Of a DNA stretch of 6,204 nt, positions 5,273 through 6,204 are shown in pieces. This stretch comes from Bacillota bacterium (GTDB taxonomy: Bacteria > Bacillota_E > Sulfobacillia > Sulfobacillales > Sulfobacillaceae): the NCBI GenBank assembly GCA_021802225.1, contig JAKAAS010000120.1, positions 1 to 6,204 of the forward strand, read 5' to 3'. How positions within the stretch are numbered: position 1 is the stretch's first letter; every line of letters begins with the position of its first letter. Made by a program: the position numbers and the translations under genes. Under the pieces are notes generated by a model, which worked only from the letters and a program-made list of their open reading frames with translations, ran no database searches and was not told where the DNA came from.

Positions 5273-5307
5273 CCCGGCTCGGTTCACGGTTTGCTGACGG
5301 AGCCGGG
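5273..5307. promoter_or_regulatory. Perfect 8-bp inverted repeat 1 in the divergent region
   Basis: CCCGGCTC (5273-5280) and GAGCCGGG (5300-5307) are exact reverse complements separated by 19 bases. On either strand there is no following T-run, so an intrinsic terminator is unlikely. It may be an operator or a structured 5' leader for the plus-strand cyclase gene. Confidence 0.5.
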
Positions 5308-5324
5308 AAGCAATTTCGATAGCA

Positions 5325-5356
5325 CATACCGATGGGGCGCCAGCTGGGTCGGTATG
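5325..5356. promoter_or_regulatory. Perfect 8-bp inverted repeat 2 in the divergent region
   Basis: CATACCGA (5325-5332) and TCGGTATG (5349-5356) are exact reverse complements separated by 16 bases that themselves contain the palindromes GGCGCC and CCAGCTGG. Only 17 bases separate it from inverted repeat 1. It lies about 40 bases before the AGGAGG at 5398-5403, so it could sit in the mRNA leader or promoter of the broken cyclase gene. No T-run on either side. Confidence 0.5.
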
Positions 5357-5397
5357 AACCGTCCCTCCTCAGCCTAGTCATCAGAAGACTCAATTTT

Positions 5398-5403
5398 AGG
5401 AGG
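5398..5403 (+). promoter_or_regulatory. Orphaned Shine-Dalgarno before the broken cyclase
   Basis: AGGAGG is perfect but lies 34 bases before the ATG at 5438. The nearest possible start at a usable distance is an ATT at 5415, in the frame of the later GGDEF part but not of the membrane part. The original start region may therefore have been altered as well. Confidence 0.4.
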
Positions 5404-5437
5404 ACAATCCAACCATTTCAGCGAATATCATTATGAT

Positions 5438-6204
5438 ATGGAACGACGATGCCAGCCACAGAACGCGGGCACGTGGTATGAAACCCGCCGCATTATTTTT
5501 CAGATTATCGGAGTTTACACCGTCCTGCTGCTGGGGGTGATAGTCTGGCAGGCTTGGGTGGTTACACCTGGCCTCCACTGTGCGAGGTTTCTTGAGTTTA
5601 GCGTGGCCTTCTGGGTCCTCACCGTGGTTGTCTTGGTGGTGATTCGTCGGGCTGACGTGGTGAATTTTGTCCGCCCTTTTGCGGCGCCGAGCCGATTACG
5701 ACGCACTGACGGGCGTGTACCGTCCGGAAGTCTTCTGGCAGCGGGCAGATGTTTTGATACGCACGTTGACCGCCTGTGGCCGACTCTGGGCTTTTGTCTA
5801 CCTCGACTTGGACGACTTCAAGCAGGTCAATGATAGCGCAGGGCATTTCACCGGGCATGCCGTCCTGCGGACGTTTGGGGCGTTGCTCAAAGCCCATGGC
5901 CGTCAGGAGAGTATTGTCGGCCGCTGAGGCGGGGAGGAGTTTGGCTGGGTGCTCAGTGGGTGTACCACAGAGGAAGCGGCCCATGGCGGCGAACCGGCTT
6001 TTGGCGGCCTTTTAGGCCACGTCCTGTGAGGAGTTGACCAGACCCTGTACTTTTCGGCTGGCGTGGCGGGATGCAAACGAACGACCCGATGGCGGAAAGC
6101 GTATGGAATGTCGCCCGACCGGCTGACCGGGCGCTGTACCAAGCGAAGGCTCAAGGCAAGGGACGGGTAGCGGCGGGGCACGAATGGACGAGGAGGCAAT
6201 TCCA
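5438..6204 (+). pseudogene. Broken membrane-anchored diguanylate cyclase (GGDEF), partial
   Basis: The encoded protein would have made cyclic di-GMP from two GTP at the membrane. The first piece (5438 to about 5660) has two hydrophobic helices (residues 19-42 and 54-69). The frame then shifts, and 5667-5924 reads as the start of a GGDEF domain: ADYDALTGVYRPEVFW, then VYLDLDDFKQVND with the metal-binding Asp, then a GHFTGHAVLRTF region. At 5922-5942 the signature reads R-stop-GGEEF: a TGA (5925-5927) sits at the variable residue before GGEEF, where TGG (Trp) is a common choice. Further shifts follow: MAANRLLAAF in another frame (about 5982-6012), SAGVAG back in the GGEEF frame (about 6054-6071), and ADRALYQAKAQGKGR in a third (from about 6122). 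At least four frameshifts plus stops (5925-5927, 6027-6029) make a functional product very unlikely. The gene reaches the window edge or ends just beyond it. Confidence 0.85.

Noticed and set aside
1..6204. CRISPR array, rRNA, tRNA, insertion-sequence transposase or prophage genes
   Set aside because: No regularly spaced repeats, no RNA gene signatures and no transposase, integrase or phage protein found in any frame.

Overview
The window reads as moderately GC-rich bacterial DNA with strong AGGAGG-type ribosome binding sites, GTG and TTG starts next to ATG, and perfect TATAAT hexamers. Together with the protein styles (an orphan ComB-like phosphatase, a YjcG-like 2H phosphoesterase, a short conserved 118-residue protein), this suggests a Firmicutes-type organism, possibly close to the acidophile Sulfobacillus. 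That placement is inference, because no phylogenetic marker is present.

Layout. At 1-263 there is a small tryptophan-rich ORF and perhaps the start of a gene leaving the window leftwards. A 630-base stretch without a convincing gene (264-896) follows, carrying a repeat copy (579-793) with a TATAAT box. Next is a two-gene operon: a 2-phosphosulfolactate phosphatase-like protein (897-1694) and, nine bases on, a GNAT acetyltransferase (1704-2498). A second gene-poor stretch (2499-2959) carries the second repeat copy (2707-2885), again with TATAAT. An alpha/beta hydrolase follows (2960-3808), whose C-terminal tail is shifted out of frame. A third gene-free stretch (3809-4087) keeps only the terminal motif of the repeat and leads to a 2H phosphoesterase of the 2'-5' RNA ligase superfamily (4088-4615). 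Convergent to it on the minus strand is a conserved 118-residue protein of unknown function (5170-4814). Past a structured divergent intergenic region, a membrane-anchored diguanylate cyclase gene (5438 to the window end) is broken by several frameshifts and by a stop codon at its GGEEF signature.

How the parts relate. The genes do not form one pathway; they look like small, independent accessory units. What links three of them is the upstream DNA. The repeat copies before the comB operon and before the hydrolase align without gaps over most of their length. They keep TATAAT exactly 24 bases before the motif CTAACGGGC-N4-TAG, which recurs before the 2H gene. This family of promoter-bearing intergenic repeats is the most interesting signal here. 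The decayed cyclase and the frameshifted hydrolase indicate either gene decay in this region or base-call errors in the assembly; the sequence alone cannot separate these.
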